Shown one piece after another: positions 35,067-44,018 of a DNA stretch of 64,000 nucleotides. The notes under the pieces were generated by a model, which made no database searches, was not told the DNA's origin, and worked only from the letters and a program-made list of their open reading frames with translations. The number at the start of each line of letters is the position of its first letter. Position 1 is the first letter of the stretch. The stretch lies in NCBI RefSeq assembly GCF_018448885.1, contig NZ_RCWB01000001.1:248001-312000 (forward strand), read 5' to 3'. Made by a program: the position numbers and the translations under genes. Source of the DNA: Photorhabdus caribbeanensis (lineage in GTDB: Bacteria > Pseudomonadota > Gammaproteobacteria > Enterobacterales > Enterobacteriaceae).

Positions 35067-36581
35067 ATGTCACAACAACAACAGGGTGCGGAACAGGCCC
35101 CCGATTTAAATAATGAACTGCAAACCCGTCGCGAAAAACTTGCTGCTTTACGGGAGAGCGGAATTGCATTCCCGAACGATTTCCGTCGTGAAAATATTTC
35201 AGAGGATTTGCACGCTAAATACGACGACAAAACTCAGGAAGAGCTGGAAGCACTGAATATTGAAGTGACGGTTGGCGGTCGTATGATGACACGTCGCATT
35301 ATGGGTAAGGCTTCTTTCGTAACGCTACAGGATATGGGCGGTCGTATTCAGTTATATGTTGCCCGTGACGATCTGCCGGAAGGTATTTATAACGAACAGT
35401 TTAAAAAATGGGATCTGGGAGACATCCTGGGCGCGCGTGGCAAACTGTTTAAAACCAAAACCGGTGAACTTTCCATTCACTGTACTGAATTGCGTCTGCT
35501 GACAAAAGCGCTGCGCCCATTGCCGGATAAATTCCACGGTTTGGCTGATCAGGAAACTCGTTATCGCCAGCGTTATCTGGATCTGATCGCCAACGAGGAA
35601 TCGCGCAAAACTTTCCAAATTCGCTCTCAGGTTTTATCGGCTCTGCGTAGCTTTATGGTCAGTAAAGGCTTTATGGAAGTGGAAACGCCAATGATGCAGG
35701 TAATCCCTGGTGGTGCGGCGGCTCGTCCATTTATTACTCACCATAATGCGTTGGATATTGATATGTATCTGCGTATTGCGCCGGAACTTTACCTGAAACG
35801 TCTGGTTGTTGGTGGTTTTGAACGTGTATTTGAAATTAACCGCAACTTCCGTAACGAAGGCGTATCCCCGCGCCATAACCCTGAGTTCACCATGATGGAA
35901 CTCTACATGGCGTATGCGGATTACAAAGATCTGATTACCCTGACAGAAGAGCTGTTCCGCACGCTGACGCAGAATATTTTGGGGAATACCCTGGTTAAAT
36001 ATGGCGAACAGGAATTCGATTTCGGTAAACCATTTGCCCAAATGACCATGAAACAGGCCATTTGCAAATATCGTCCTGAAACCAATATGGCTGATTTGGA
36101 TGATATGGACAAAGCGGTGGCTATCGCTGAATCTCTTGGCATTGAAGTGGAAAAAGGTTGGGGCCTTGGTCGTGTTCAGTGTGAAATCTTTGAAGAAACA
36201 GCGGAAAGCCATCTGATTCAACCGACATTTATCACGGAATATCCGGCAGAAGTTTCTCCGCTAGCGCGTCGTAATGATGCAAATCCGTTTATCACTGACC
36301 GTTTTGAATTCTTTATTGGTGGACGTGAGATTGGTAATGGCTTCTCGGAATTGAATGATGCCGAAGATCAGGCAGAACGTTTTGCTGAGCAGGTTCGTCA
36401 GAAAGACGAAGGCGATGACGAAGCCATGTTCTACGATGAAGACTATGTGACGGCTTTGGAACATGGTATGCCGCCAACCGCTGGTTTGGGTATTGGTATT
36501 GACCGCATGATTATGTTGTTGACAGATAGCCATACCATCCGTGATGTCATTTTGTTCCCGGCAATGCGCCCGCAGAAATAA
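35067..36581 (+). CDS. lysS: Lysyl-tRNA synthetase (class II)
   Basis: 504 residues. The N-terminal OB-fold anticodon-binding domain is followed by the class II catalytic core with motif 2 ([22 protein letters not shown]) and motif 3 ([11 protein letters not shown]). It charges tRNA-Lys. It lies 9 bp after prfB, in the conserved prfB-lysS operon. A rho-independent terminator follows. Confidence 0.98.
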   Translation: MSQQQQGAEQAPDLNNELQTRREKLAALRESGIAFPNDFRRENISEDLHAKYDDKTQEELEALNIEVTVGGRMMTRRIMGKASFVTLQDMGGRIQLYVARDDLPEGIYNEQFKKWDLGDILGARGKLFKTKTGELSIHCTELRLLTKALRPLPDKFHGLADQETRYRQRYLDLIANEESRKTFQIRSQVLSALRSFMVSKGFMEVETPMMQVIPGGAAARPFITHHNALDIDMYLRIAPELYLKRLVVGGFERVFEINRNFRNEGVSPRHNPEFTMMELYMAYADYKDLITLTEELFRTLTQNILGNTLVKYGEQEFDFGKPFAQMTMKQAICKYRPETNMADLDDMDKAVAIAESLGIEVEKGWGLGRVQCEIFEETAESHLIQPTFITEYPAEVSPLARRNDANPFITDRFEFFIGGREIGNGFSELNDAEDQAERFAEQVRQKDEGDDEAMFYDEDYVTALEHGMPPTAGLGIGIDRMIMLLTDSHTIRDVILFPAMRPQK

Positions 36582-36606
36582 CAGTTTGAATTAAATTTCA
36601 AATTCC

Positions 36607-36642
36607 AACTCCCCTGCGGCATAGCTGTCAGGGGAGTTTTTA
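36607..36642 (+). terminator. Rho-independent terminator after lysS
   Basis: Stem AACTCCCCTG / CAGGGGAGTT with a 12-nt loop, followed by TTTATTTT; it lies 25 bp after the stop codon. Confidence 0.9.
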
Positions 36643-36731
36643 TTTTCAACTGCCTTAAATATAGACAACTGAAACAGATAGTGGCTTGCTGATGCCAACG
36701 AAGTCGCTATAATAATTTATGTTACCCCTAA

Positions 36732-36805
36732 GCGAGCGTAGTTCAATGGCAGAACGAGAGCTTCCCAAGCTCTATACGAGGGTTCGATTCCCTTCGCTCG
36801 CTCCA
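36732..36805 (+). tRNA. glyU: tRNA-Gly (anticodon CCC)
   Basis: 74 nt with encoded CCA. The acceptor stem GCGAGCG pairs with CGCTCGC (GCTCGCT region), the D arm is GTTC-AATGGCA-GAAC, and the anticodon stem AGAGC/GCTCT holds loop TTCCCAA (anticodon CCC). The T arm is AGGG-TTCGATT-CCCT. It closely matches enterobacterial glyU. Accessory genes begin immediately after it, but I find no integrase or repeated 3' end that would mark an island boundary. Confidence 0.97.
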
Positions 36806-36973
36806 GTTCTGTATTCTTTCTAGAAAATGCTGTCGCACTGAAAATATACCTTTTGATATGATGTAAATTAAATCAAAAGAATTTACGAATGATAATCAAT
36901 ATAAGTTAATAATTAACTCATTGTCTAATATGAAAAGAATCCCATTATTAAATCAACCCCGAATCAGCCAGGC

Positions 36974-37021
36974 GTGATGTATTTTGAATGTGAATACATC
37001 ACCATAGAAAGCATTCTATGG
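36974..37021 (+). promoter_or_regulatory. Tandem hairpins upstream of the acetyltransferase
   Basis: Two adjacent perfect stems lie in the leader. GTGATGTATT pairs with AATACATCAC (36974-37002), and CCATAGAA pairs with TTCTATGG around an AGCA loop (37002-37021). The second ends 30 bp before the ATG. They could form an attenuator or protect the mRNA; which, if either, is not decided by sequence. Confidence 0.5.
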
Positions 37022-37051
37022 TAAATGAATAATTAATAGAGACTATTTACC

Positions 37052-37675
37052 ATGAAAGAAAAACATTGGTCAAAAATCCAATTTTTACATGAAGCTATAA
37101 CTAATCCGAATATTGTCATCAAAGGAACTCATAGCTATTATAGCGATTGCTGGAGCGGCGGTTTTGAAGAATCTGTCGTTCGCTATTTGTACGGTGATAA
37201 AATCAGTCTTCAATGGGAGTCTAAATGGCCAATTGATAAATTGTATATCGGCGATTATGTTTGCATAGGCGCTGAAACCATCATCCTTATGGGTGGAAAT
37301 AATACACACAGAGCGGATTGGTTCTGTTTATATCCATTCATGGAATATATTGAAGAGGCATATGTAGGCAAAGGTGATACGCATATTCATGATGGTGTGT
37401 GGCTTGGTATGCGTTCAATGATTATGCCTGGCGTTACTATTGGAGAAGGCGCTATCGTTGCTGCTAATAGCGTTGTCACTAAAGATGTTGAGCCATATAG
37501 TATTGTTGCTGGAACGCCTGCGAAATTAGTTAAATATCGCTTTGAGCCGCACATTATCAATGAGCTACTTGCGTTAAAAATATATGATTGGTCAGAAGAG
37601 AAATTTAATGCTTTAAAACCCTATCTCTGTGCTTCGGATATTAAGGCATTAAAATCTGCTGTAAGGTCATATTGA
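37052..37675 (+). CDS. CatB/Vat-type xenobiotic acetyltransferase
   Basis: 207 residues, left-handed beta-helix (hexapeptide repeat) acyltransferase. Similarity to the CatB chloramphenicol and Vat streptogramin acetyltransferases is visible along the length: NPNIVIKGTHSYYSD, YIGDYVCIGAETIILMGGNNTHRADW (with the catalytic-type His), WLGMRSMIMPGVTIGEGAIVAANSVVTKDVEPYSIVAGTPAK. Expected reaction: acetyl-CoA-dependent O-acetylation of a hydroxyl on a small molecule. The substrate could be an antibiotic or an endogenous metabolite. It is monocistronic, between two hairpin leaders and an 11-bp-stem hairpin downstream. Confidence 0.88.
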   Translation: MKEKHWSKIQFLHEAITNPNIVIKGTHSYYSDCWSGGFEESVVRYLYGDKISLQWESKWPIDKLYIGDYVCIGAETIILMGGNNTHRADWFCLYPFMEYIEEAYVGKGDTHIHDGVWLGMRSMIMPGVTIGEGAIVAANSVVTKDVEPYSIVAGTPAKLVKYRFEPHIINELLALKIYDWSEEKFNALKPYLCASDIKALKSAVRSY

Positions 37676-37794
37676 TGGGAATAGTTAATTAGTTCCGTAG
37701 AATAATTAATTAGGCTTGATTAAACTAATTAAATTTGATTTTTAAAACGTTCTATTATTGAATTATTTAACTGAAATGCATTAATTATTAGTTT

Positions 37795-37831
37795 AAATAC
37801 CGTTTCGGCATTCAAGCTGCAAACGGTATTT
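37795..37831 (+). terminator. Hairpin after the acetyltransferase
   Basis: AAATACCGTTT / AAACGGTATTT, an 11-bp perfect stem with a 15-nt loop, 119 bp after the stop codon. The T-rich end of the stem suits termination, although no long T-run follows. Confidence 0.6.
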
Positions 37832-37965
37832 CTCCTAAAGGAGTCTATCTTTAACTAGTCAAATAAAAAACATTGTACAACAGTATAAAAGAGAGATGAG
37901 ACAGAGTTTATTGTTATTTATTTAATATTCCTTCAATATAAAAGAAAATATGCTACTATCCTCTT

Positions 37966-38973
37966 ATGAAAAGAAAAAATACACCGACGCCACATGATGC
38001 TATTTTTAAAAAGTTTTTAAGTCATATTGATACCGCCAGAGATTTTCTAGAGATACACTTACCTGCGACATTACGGGCAGTTTGTGATCTTGATACACTG
38101 CGATTGGAATCGGGGTCATTTATTGAGGACAATCTGCGGGTACATTATTCCGACATCCTGTATTCACTAAAAACTACGCAGGGTGAGAGCTATGTGTATT
38201 GCGTGATTGAACACCAGAGTTCCCCGGATAAGATGATGGCATTCCGGCTGATGCGTTACAGTATTTCAGCAATGCAATGGCATCTGGAGCAGGGACATGA
38301 AAAATTGCCGCTGGTTATTCCAGTGTTGTTTTATCACGGAAAAGTGCGGCCGTATCCGTGGAGCACCAACTGGCTCGACTGCTTCGATGCTTCGGCTCTG
38401 GCGGAAGAGATCTATTCCAGCGCGTTTCCGTTGGTAGATGTGACGGTAATCCCGGATGATGAAATCCTGACGCACAAACGAGTTGCACTACTGGAAATAG
38501 TACAAAAACATATCCGGCAACGTGATATGGCGGAGTTACAGCAAGAGCTGACCATGTTGTTTGCGTATGATTATTATACATATGAGCTGCTAAAAAGCAT
38601 GCTAAACTACATATTACTGGTGGGAGATACCGCCGATCCAGAAGGTTTTATCCGGCAACTGGCAGAACAGTTCCCGAAGTATGAGGAGGTACTGATGACA
38701 ATAGCGCAGAAGTTGCAACATAAGGGACATCAAGAAGGGCTTAAGGAAGGACATCAAGAAGGGCTTCAAGAAGGGCTTCAAAAATGTCAAGAAGCACGCG
38801 AAGAAGGGCTTCAAGAAGGATTACAGAAAGGTGAAAAAAAAGGTGAAGAGAAAGGTAAAAAACAGGCGGTTCTGGAAATCGCCTGTAGAATGATGAACAA
38901 TGGTATCGATCATGAAACAATAATGAAAAACACAGGGTTGAGCCAGAACGAACTTGAACAAATACATCACTGA
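37966..38973 (+). CDS. Rpn-family recombination-promoting nuclease (PD-(D/E)XK)
   Basis: 335 residues. The N-terminal transposase_31/Rpn nuclease core shows Asp63 in HYSDILY and Glu82/Gln84 in VIEHQS, the PD-(D/E)XK active site. Residues from about 258 are a low-complexity stretch of EGLxEGxQ repeats, followed by a short helical tail (GLSQNELEQIHH). E. coli Rpn proteins are DNases that promote RecA-independent recombination. Some are reported to be phage-defence toxins inhibited by a C-terminal protein translated from inside the same gene. Such an internal start is visible here (see 38695). The gene is followed by two partial copies of its own 3' end. The Rpn family is often mislabelled as transposase. 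Confidence 0.9.
   Translation: MKRKNTPTPHDAIFKKFLSHIDTARDFLEIHLPATLRAVCDLDTLRLESGSFIEDNLRVHYSDILYSLKTTQGESYVYCVIEHQSSPDKMMAFRLMRYSISAMQWHLEQGHEKLPLVIPVLFYHGKVRPYPWSTNWLDCFDASALAEEIYSSAFPLVDVTVIPDDEILTHKRVALLEIVQKHIRQRDMAELQQELTMLFAYDYYTYELLKSMLNYILLVGDTADPEGFIRQLAEQFPKYEEVLMTIAQKLQHKGHQEGLKEGHQEGLQEGLQKCQEAREEGLQEGLQKGEKKGEEKGKKQAVLEIACRMMNNGIDHETIMKNTGLSQNELEQIHH
38695..38973 (+). CDS. Predicted internally started Rpn C-terminal protein (RpnS-like)
   Basis: Within the rpn gene, codon 244 is ATG preceded by GAGGAGGT with a 4-nt gap, an excellent ribosome binding site that the long protein does not need. Translation would give a 92-residue protein (MTIAQKLQHKGHQEGLK...) covering the repeat-rich C terminus. 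The same start context is preserved in both downstream fragments, where the nuclease part is absent, which supports real use. By analogy with E. coli, it would bind and inhibit the full-length nuclease; that is inference. Confidence 0.6.
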   Translation: MTIAQKLQHKGHQEGLKEGHQEGLQEGLQKCQEAREEGLQEGLQKGEKKGEEKGKKQAVLEIACRMMNNGIDHETIMKNTGLSQNELEQIHH

Positions 38974-39410
38974 TTCGTGCTAAGAGCCGTAATCGGTATT
39001 TAAAGATTCGTGTTAGAAGAGGGGCTTATCCGGCAACTGGCAGAACAGTTCCCGAAGTATGAGGAGGTACTGATGACAATAGCGCAGAAGTTGCAACATA
39101 AAGGACATCAAGAAGGGCTTAAGGAAGGGCTTCAAAAATGTCAAGAAGCACGCGAAGAAGGGCTTCAAGAAGGATTACAGAAAGGTGAAGAGAAAGGTAA
39201 AAAACAGGCGGTTCTGGAAATCGCCTGTAGAATGATGAACAATGGTATCGATCATGAAACAATAATGAAAAACACAGGGTTGAGCCAGAACGAACTTGAA
39301 CAAATACATCACTGATTCGTGCTGAGAGCCGTAATTGGTATTTAAAGATTCGTGTTAGAAGAGGGGCTTGTCCAGCGAGTAACGGGACCGTCCCCTAGAA
39401 ATATGAGGAG
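38949..39410 (+). repeat. Tandem duplication of the rpn 3' region
   Basis: The stretch ending AACAAATACATCACTGATTC, followed by GTGCT(A/G)AGAGCCGTAAT(C/T)GG, TATTTAAAGATTC and GTGTTAGAAGAGGGGCTT, occurs twice (about 38949-39026 and 39300-39370). Each is followed by a version of the segment that starts GAGGAGGT...ATGACAATAGCGCA. Confidence 0.75.
39073..39315 (+). CDS. Stand-alone Rpn C-terminal (antitoxin-like) protein, copy 1
   Basis: An 80-residue open frame, a partial duplicate of the rpn 3' end. It starts at ATG 39073 with GAGGAGGT upstream (an in-frame GTG at 39010 would add 21 residues that repeat the Rpn sequence LIRQLAEQFPKYEEVL). Compared with the parent it has lost about 12 residues of EGLxEGxQ repeat but keeps the tail KNTGLSQNELEQIHH intact. 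There is no nuclease domain. Confidence 0.6.
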   Translation: MTIAQKLQHKGHQEGLKEGLQKCQEAREEGLQEGLQKGEEKGKKQAVLEIACRMMNNGIDHETIMKNTGLSQNELEQIHH

Positions 39411-39417
39411 GTAATTG

Positions 39418-39639
39418 ATGACAATAGCGCAAAAACTGGAGCAGAAAGCGTTCCAAGAAGGATTTCAGGAAGCATACCAAGAGGCATACCAAGAAGCATA
39501 CCAAGAAGGATTACAGATAGGTAGAAAACTGGCGCTTGTGAAAATCGTGTATGCAATGATAGACAATGGTATAGACCATGAAACGATAATTAAAATCATT
39601 GTAATGAGCCGGAGTAAGATTGAACAAATAGCCGATTAA
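39418..39639 (+). CDS. Stand-alone Rpn C-terminal (antitoxin-like) protein, copy 2
   Basis: A 73-residue open frame starting MTIAQKLEQKAFQEGF behind GAGGAGGT. The repeat is now YQEAYQEA and the tail has diverged (DNGIDHETIIKIIVMSRSKIEQIAD), yet the frame, start signal and general helical pattern are kept. The upstream duplicated segment is scrambled (TCCAGCGAGTAACGGGACCG). It is older or faster-evolving than copy 1. Confidence 0.55.
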   Translation: MTIAQKLEQKAFQEGFQEAYQEAYQEAYQEGLQIGRKLALVKIVYAMIDNGIDHETIIKIIVMSRSKIEQIAD

Positions 39640-40008
39640 CTTATGCTGACACTTTATTGGCATGAAAATTCGTGTAAATAAGTGGGCAAAACTTTACATA
39701 TAAGCGGTATATTATTTGGATAAGTTTGAAATCATACTTTTTCTGTCGGGTATTAAGCTTTTTAATTGAAATAGTATTTGAATAATTAAAGAATATTCCT
39801 CAAATAGAATATTCGAAACATCGTAATCCGATAAATTTTCTCTTGGAAGCGGCAACCGGATTGGTTGCCTATACCGTTTAATCTAAAAAAACAAATCTGG
39901 ATCTATGCATCTCTGAATTAGCCGTTCTTAGAATAGGAAATATTTCCGTTATTGGTAAATAATCGAATGCTGAAACAGGTTGAATTAAGCCATCATACGA
40001 AAATAGAT
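39640..40008. other. AT-rich gap
   Basis: 369 bp. I see no gene, clear terminator or repeat here. Confidence 0.3.
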
Positions 40009-40776
40009 TCAGTAGATATCTGATATTCTTTTGGCGCTTTTAATTAAGATTTCTTTGTAATCAGGCGTCTGTTTTTCCACATTGGAAAATATAGCTTGAA
40101 GTGTGGCATGGGTTATTTCTTTGTCGGCGAATTCTGGCATGCCGCTATTGAACGGGGGGGCTGGGCTATATTGTATCGCTAGTTGGACTGCTTGGGCATA
40201 TTTTTCACCTTTGATTTCAGCAAGCAATGTTAAACCGAAATCAATACCTGCGGTGACTCCACCTCCAGTAACCCGGTTCCTATCAATAACGACTCTTTTA
40301 TTAACCGGTATTGCCCCGAATTCGTTGAGATCGTCTATCATCGACCAATGAGTTGCCGCCTGATACCCTTTTAGCAAGCCTGCGGCCCCTAACAGGATAG
40401 ATCCTGTACACACGCTTGTGACCCAAGATGCTTTACTTCCCACTTTATGTATCCAATCAAGCATGTCTAATTCGGCAAGCAAAGCATAAGGATTTCCTGT
40501 ACCGGGAACACACAAAATATCCACTTTATCTAACTGCTCAAACGTAATGCTTGGTGAGAATGATATGTGTGCCAGCTCAGTACGTACCGGAAGTAAATCG
40601 CGCCAGACATATTCAATATTTAACCATCCTCCTACTTTAAGAACTGTCGCGGGACCAATCATATCAAGTGGCGTCATGCCTGGGAAAATGACAAAAGCGA
40701 GAGTGGGTTTTTCTCCAGACGATGTATTCATTAATGAAGATAATGCCGCAGGATATTCCTTAGATGTGTTTTTCAT
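40009..40776 (-). CDS. DJ-1/PfpI family protein, isonitrile hydratase-like
   Basis: 255 residues with the class I amidotransferase-like fold: FVIFPGMTPLDMIGPATVL at the start, CVPGTGNPYALL, and the nucleophile elbow SVCTGSILLGAAGLL with Cys, followed by ATHWSMIDDL. The pattern fits the branch containing isonitrile hydratase (InhA), which converts isonitriles to N-formamides. The N-terminal 25 residues are extra. It is divergent from a GlxA-type regulator with the same fold. Isonitrile metabolites are known from insect-pathogenic Photorhabdus/Xenorhabdus, which makes the assignment attractive but unproven. Other DJ-1 family activities remain possible. Confidence 0.75.
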   Translation of the reverse strand: MKNTSKEYPAALSSLMNTSSGEKPTLAFVIFPGMTPLDMIGPATVLKVGGWLNIEYVWRDLLPVRTELAHISFSPSITFEQLDKVDILCVPGTGNPYALLAELDMLDWIHKVGSKASWVTSVCTGSILLGAAGLLKGYQAATHWSMIDDLNEFGAIPVNKRVVIDRNRVTGGGVTAGIDFGLTLLAEIKGEKYAQAVQLAIQYSPAPPFNSGMPEFADKEITHATLQAIFSNVEKQTPDYKEILIKSAKRISDIY

Positions 40777-40900
40777 GGAGAAGTTTTCCTTAATCGAGAT
40801 TGAAAAGAGAACTGAAATTCATATGCCGCTATTGTTAGCGATCGCTGAACATCTGTATTCCCGGTAGTAAATTGATGGAACAACTGTAACCGTAAACCAA

Positions 40901-41019
40901 TTGGCGTATATACTCAAGATACTTCAAAGTGCATGTTTGAAAAACAATTATGTTGTTGAATTTAGATATTTTTATGTCTGACGGCTCAAGCATCTTGAAG
41001 TTCATTCGGTATATGCCAA
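40901..41019. repeat. 119-bp imperfect palindrome in the divergent intergenic region
   Basis: The ends TTGGCGTATATACTC and TATATGCCAA are inverted repeats, with inner halves that also pair partly (AGATACTTCAA versus TTGAAGTTC). It has the look of a dispersed non-coding repeat, different from ERIC. It lies between the DJ-1 gene and glxA-type gene, so it may affect both promoters. Confidence 0.5.
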
Positions 41020-41056
41020 TATTGCGACGATTTACGCCAAGTGCCATAATTGCCTT

Positions 41057-42028
41057 ATGGACATTAAAACTCTCTATTTTCTGATTTTCCCCAACGTAAA
41101 TCTGCTGGACTTCTCAGGGCCATTGCAGGTCTTTACCTCAGCTAATGAGCTGGCAGAGAAGTTTGGTTACAGACGGCCCTATGCCATAAAAGTCGTGGCT
41201 TGTGATCCCGGACAGGTAATGACGCAGGCTGGAATAACTGTGCAGGCAGAACCTCTACCTAAGCTGGATTCTCCCGCTGATACTCTGATTGTTGTAGGGG
41301 GCATTGGCGTTGAGTCAGCGGCGAACCATCCGCCATTGCGTCATTGGTTAAAGGGACATGCATCGCTGGCTAGGCGTATTGTGTCTGTATGCAGTGGGGC
41401 ATTCATTTTGGCTGCTTGCGGGTTGCTTGATGGTCGCAGAGTCGTTACGCACTGGAGTAGCTGTGCTGAACTGGCTCGGCGTTACAGTAAATTGCGGGTA
41501 GAATGTGATCCTATCTTTATTCAGGATGGTCCGGTGTGGACTTCTGCTGGTGTCACCGCAGGCATCGATTTGGCTCTGGCATTGCTGGAGGAAGATTTCG
41601 GTCATAAATTGGCACTGGATGTTGCGCGGGAACTCGTTATGTTTCTTAAACGTCCTGGTGGACAGGAACAGTTTAGCGCTCCACTGGCATTACAAAGCAG
41701 TACGAGTAAATTTGCAGATCTGCACGCTTGGATGACTAACAATTTGGCGGGGGACCTTTCAGTGGCAACTTTGGCCGCCCGTGCCAATATGAGTGAGCGT
41801 AGCTTCGTGCGCCACTACAGCCGACATGCGGGGATTACGCCAGCCAAAGCGGTGGAGCGATTCCGCCTGGAAGCGGCGCGTCACCTTTTAGTTGAATCTA
41901 CGCTATCGCTCAAGTGTATAGCTTCCCGTTGCGGTTTCGGCTGTGAAGATACTTTACGCCGTAGTTTCTTCCGGGCGTTCAGTAGCACTCCACAGGACTA
42001 TCGTAAGCACTTCAAGACGACATTTTAG
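41057..42028 (+). CDS. GlxA-family AraC-type transcriptional regulator
   Basis: 323 residues. The DJ-1/PfpI-like domain (about 1-190, LYFLIFPNVNLLDFSGPLQVF; VSVCSGAFILAACGLLDG) is followed by a C-terminal AraC DNA-binding domain with two helix-turn-helix motifs (LSVATLAARANMSERSFVRHYSRHAGITPAKAVERFRLEAAR and SLKCIASRCGFGCEDTLRRSFFRAF region). It probably controls the divergent isonitrile-hydratase-like gene. It abuts the convergent prpR with no gap. Confidence 0.88.
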   Translation: MDIKTLYFLIFPNVNLLDFSGPLQVFTSANELAEKFGYRRPYAIKVVACDPGQVMTQAGITVQAEPLPKLDSPADTLIVVGGIGVESAANHPPLRHWLKGHASLARRIVSVCSGAFILAACGLLDGRRVVTHWSSCAELARRYSKLRVECDPIFIQDGPVWTSAGVTAGIDLALALLEEDFGHKLALDVARELVMFLKRPGGQEQFSAPLALQSSTSKFADLHAWMTNNLAGDLSVATLAARANMSERSFVRHYSRHAGITPAKAVERFRLEAARHLLVESTLSLKCIASRCGFGCEDTLRRSFFRAFSSTPQDYRKHFKTTF

Positions 42029-43702
42029 CTATTTATTTTCTTTATTCTCTTTCTCTGCCATCTCCTTCTTCAATCGTCGCCATAACGTAGTACGGCTAAT
42101 CCCCAGATATTTTGCGGTTGCATGGTGATTGCCGGAAAACTGTTTCAAGGTTTCATGGGCTGAAAGTGGCGCAGCAAGTGAGGATTGTTCAGTCAACGAA
42201 GGTTTTATACTTTTTTCTGCCAGCTTGAGTGTAGATTTACGCTCCGGTGAAAGGGCTAATATCAACTCCGGTGTTAAGGTATGCTCAGGATGAGCACTGA
42301 GGTATAACGTGAGCCGCTCCATAAGATTACGTAGTTCCCGGACATTGCCGGGCCAATGATAGGCTTGCAATGCCTCCTGACAGGCAGCAAGCTCTTGCAC
42401 TCTCGATTGTGATACCGGTAAGTTCAATGCGGCAAATGCTCGTCGCAGATATTCCAGCGCCAATATACCAATATCGTGATCTCTTTCTCTGAGGGCAGGA
42501 ATGTTGATGCGCAATACACTCAGGCGATAGAACAGGTCTGTTCGAAAACGCCCTTCTTGCACCCAAGTATCCAAATCGCAATGTGTGGCGCAGATAATCC
42601 GAACATCAACGGCAATAGGGCGGTGTCCTCCTACTCTGACAACGGATTTTTCTTCCAGCACCCGCAATAGCCGTGTTTGAAGAGGCAGTGGCATTTCACC
42701 AATTTCATCCAGAAATAGCGTGCCTCGATGGGCAACTTCAAAAAGACCTGCACGTCCTCCACGTCGTGAACCGGTGAAAGCTCCTTCTTCATAACCAAAC
42801 AATTCAGCTTCCAATAGGGATTCGGCAATGGCGCCGCAGTTAACGGCGACAAACGGACGTTGATGTTTACCTGCAATCTGACCATATCGCAAGGCATATT
42901 CATGGTGAATGGCTTGTGCTACCAGCTCCTTCCCTGTACCGCTTTCTCCTTGTATTAGCACTGTGGCAGGCGAGCGGGCGTATAGCATAATAGTGTTGCG
43001 TACATGTTCCATTACCGCTGAATCTCCCCGGATATCATTGAGAGTATGGCGGGTACGTAAACTATTCTCGGTTGGATAGGCAGAAATTGAAGCTTGGTTA
43101 AGCTTGGTCATTCTGGCGATATCCAGCGCATCATGGAATGCCTGGCGAATAGAATCCGCAGAGTAGATGAAGACACCCACCAATTCAGCTTCATAGGCGA
43201 GATCGGTAATTAGCCCGGGACCGACAATCACTTTAATACCGATGGCTTTTAGTGCATTGACTTGGGCCCGTGCATCTTCTTCCGTTACGTAACTGCGTTG
43301 TTCAATACGCAAGTTGAACCGCTGCTGAAATTCTTCTAGCGCAGGTAATGTATTCTGATAGGTGATAACACCAATACGGGAGCTGATTTGTCGTGCACGG
43401 GCCAATGCCTGCATAAAATCAAAACCGCTGGCCTTAGCAATGATGACTGGTACTGACAAACGGCTTTTGAGATAGGCGCCATTAGAACCGGCACAGAGCA
43501 CGGCATCACAACATTCAGTTGTTAACCGCTGACGAATATGTTGAACCGCATTTTCAAACCCAAGTTGGATAGGCGTGATATTGGCCTGATGATCGAACTC
43601 TGGTGTGATATCACGGAAGAGATCAAAAAGGCGGGAAATAGATACTGTCCAAATGACCGGCTTATCGCGGTTATCTCGTTCTGCTGATGGTGTTTCTGCC
43701 AT
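42029..43702 (-). CDS. prpR: Sigma-54-dependent propionate catabolism regulator PrpR
   Basis: 557 residues. The N-terminal PrpR ligand domain (about 10-190, senses 2-methylcitrate in Salmonella) is followed by the AAA+ sigma-54 activator domain with Walker [15 protein letters not shown] (sigma-54 contact) and Walker [12 protein letters not shown]-terminal Fis-type HTH ends it ([20 protein letters not shown]). I place the start at 43702 ([15 protein letters not shown] upstream) and not at the longer frame to 43762. It is divergent from prpB. Confidence 0.95.
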   Translation of the reverse strand: MAETPSAERDNRDKPVIWTVSISRLFDLFRDITPEFDHQANITPIQLGFENAVQHIRQRLTTECCDAVLCAGSNGAYLKSRLSVPVIIAKASGFDFMQALARARQISSRIGVITYQNTLPALEEFQQRFNLRIEQRSYVTEEDARAQVNALKAIGIKVIVGPGLITDLAYEAELVGVFIYSADSIRQAFHDALDIARMTKLNQASISAYPTENSLRTRHTLNDIRGDSAVMEHVRNTIMLYARSPATVLIQGESGTGKELVAQAIHHEYALRYGQIAGKHQRPFVAVNCGAIAESLLEAELFGYEEGAFTGSRRGGRAGLFEVAHRGTLFLDEIGEMPLPLQTRLLRVLEEKSVVRVGGHRPIAVDVRIICATHCDLDTWVQEGRFRTDLFYRLSVLRINIPALRERDHDIGILALEYLRRAFAALNLPVSQSRVQELAACQEALQAYHWPGNVRELRNLMERLTLYLSAHPEHTLTPELILALSPERKSTLKLAEKSIKPSLTEQSSLAAPLSAHETLKQFSGNHHATAKYLGISRTTLWRRLKKEMAEKENKENK

Positions 43703-43792
43703 GCTATTCCTCTTATCTGTACGTTGTTTTCCTGTACGCTGTTTTCGTTTTTCCCGCCACAATAATTCAATGTTTCTAAATTGTTTCGATCG

Positions 43793-43827
43793 TGTTTCAT
43801 GGAACGTAATTGATTCATTATGAAACA
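43793..43827. promoter_or_regulatory. Candidate PrpR-binding inverted repeat
   Basis: TGTTTCAT and ATGAAACA, a perfect 8-bp inversion with a 19-bp spacer, about 135 bp upstream of the sigma-54 promoter. The position suits an upstream activator site, and a further TTGTTTCGA half-site lies beside it (43781-43789). Confidence 0.55.
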
Positions 43828-43960
43828 GATGAGTTTCTCTATCAATGGTACTTTTTCACAAGGTAATAAATATTTTTACTGCTATTTTTTTACTAAAAAA
43901 CAATTAATTAAATTTTTATTGTGTTTTGTTTTTAAAAATGCCAGCCATTTTTCGTTTTGT

Positions 43961-43976
43961 TGGCACATATATTGCT
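43961..43976 (+). promoter_or_regulatory. Sigma-54 promoter of prpBCDE
   Basis: TGGCACATATATTGCT matches the -24/-12 consensus TGGCAC(R)N4TTGC(W) exactly. It lies 43 bp before the prpB ATG and is consistent with activation by the divergent PrpR. Confidence 0.88.
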
Positions 43977-44018
43977 TGTTAACAAATATGTTTCATTATA
44001 ATAACAATGAGGTCATGT

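Noticed and set aside
36732..39639. Genomic island integrated at tRNA-Gly
   Set aside because: No integrase gene and no duplicated tRNA 3' end are visible, so accessory genes next to the tRNA are not enough evidence.
42327..42903. Plus- and minus-strand open frames within prpR
   Set aside because: They are shadows of the AAA+ domain coding sequence with no signals of their own.
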